A stretch of DNA of 64,000 nucleotides from Cloeon dipterum (lineage: Eukaryota > Arthropoda > Insecta > Ephemeroptera > Baetidae). The notes beneath the pieces are model-generated. The model had not been told where the DNA came from. It ran no database searches and saw only the letters and a list, made by a program, of their open reading frames with translations. Positions 63,793-64,000 of the stretch are shown in pieces. Location of the stretch: assembly GCF_949628265.1 (NCBI RefSeq), contig NC_088790.1, forward strand, positions 8,684,545 to 8,748,544. Direction: 5' to 3'. The number at the start of each line of letters is the position of its first letter. Position 1 is the stretch's first letter. A program made the position numbers and the translations under genes.

Positions 63793-64000
63793 AAAAGCAA
63801 AGTTGACATCTGCACTGCGCAGTGTAAACTTGGAATAATATTTTCAAAAAATAAAAAAATTTATTTCAAAACAAAAATTTTTATTTTAATTATAAATTTG
63901 ACATCATTTTACGCATAATAGACGTAAACTTTCACATTTCTTATTTACATAATATCAATTGACTTAGACAGTCATTTCAATTTTATTTCAGTCCCAAATG
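63793..64000. other. AT-rich right edge
   Basis: AT-rich sequence after the minisatellite. No feature was recognised. Confidence 0.6.

Noticed and set aside
62758-63847. Three long minus-strand frames (328-361 codons) rich in Gln as a repetitive protein
   Set aside because: They are the same minisatellite read in three rotating frames. Unit lengths are not multiples of three, so no frame is maintained by selection. Kept as a repeat and a finding, not as a CDS.

Overview
The window is nuclear genomic DNA from an arthropod, most probably an insect. It has spliced genes with many 50-150 bp introns, an AT-rich intergenic background, a protostome-type ionotropic chemoreceptor (IR) and an insect-style GMC oxidoreductase. 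It also keeps an eEF2 kinase, which to my knowledge Drosophila lacks, so a non-dipteran insect is the likelier source. I cannot name the species. A run of exactly 500 N (12474-12973) is a scaffolding gap.

Layout. (1) About 1-24.2 kb: the 5' end of a minus-strand RasGRF-type Ras exchange factor. Only two exons lie here (24006-24164 and 1039-1173); together they make an N-terminal PH domain and are separated by a 22.8 kb intron. The rest of the gene is off the left edge. (2) 24.2-28.7 kb: nothing recognised. (3) 28.7-32.2 kb: a three-exon plus-strand IR with a TATA/initiator promoter. (4) 35.2-37.7 kb: a minus-strand three-exon gene for a predicted N-myristoylated protein I do not recognise. 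(5) 38.9-44.5 kb: a complete 12-exon minus-strand eEF2 kinase. (6) 44.5-48.9 kb: a GC-rich block, otherwise featureless. (7) 49.0-52.8 kb: a complete 11-exon plus-strand GMC oxidoreductase. (8) 53.1-56.3 kb: a minus-strand AKAP17A-like RNA-binding/RS protein. (9) 56.9-58.9 kb: a plus-strand katanin p60-like 2 (KATNAL2) ATPase, head-to-head with AKAP17A and carrying an X-box just upstream of its ATG. (10) 59.0-61.4 kb: a minus-strand SMN gene whose first intron contains a complete intronless same-strand DUS4L gene. (11) 61.8-62.15 kb: a near-perfect inverted repeat with NF-Y-type CCAAT boxes. (12) 62.8-63.8 kb: a higher-order minisatellite that is stop-free in all three minus-strand frames.

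Gene models were assembled by hand from open frames, splice consensus and remembered family sequence features. Exon phases add up exactly in every multi-exon model. Three of the roughly 43 introns in these models need GC-AG rather than GT-AG splicing, an unusually high share.

The genes do not form one pathway. The right half is a tightly packed block of housekeeping genes: translation control (eEF2K), snRNP assembly (SMN), tRNA modification (DUS4L), splicing/PKA anchoring (AKAP17A) and microtubule severing (KATNAL2). The left half is dominated by a neuronal-type signalling gene with a giant intron and by a chemoreceptor.
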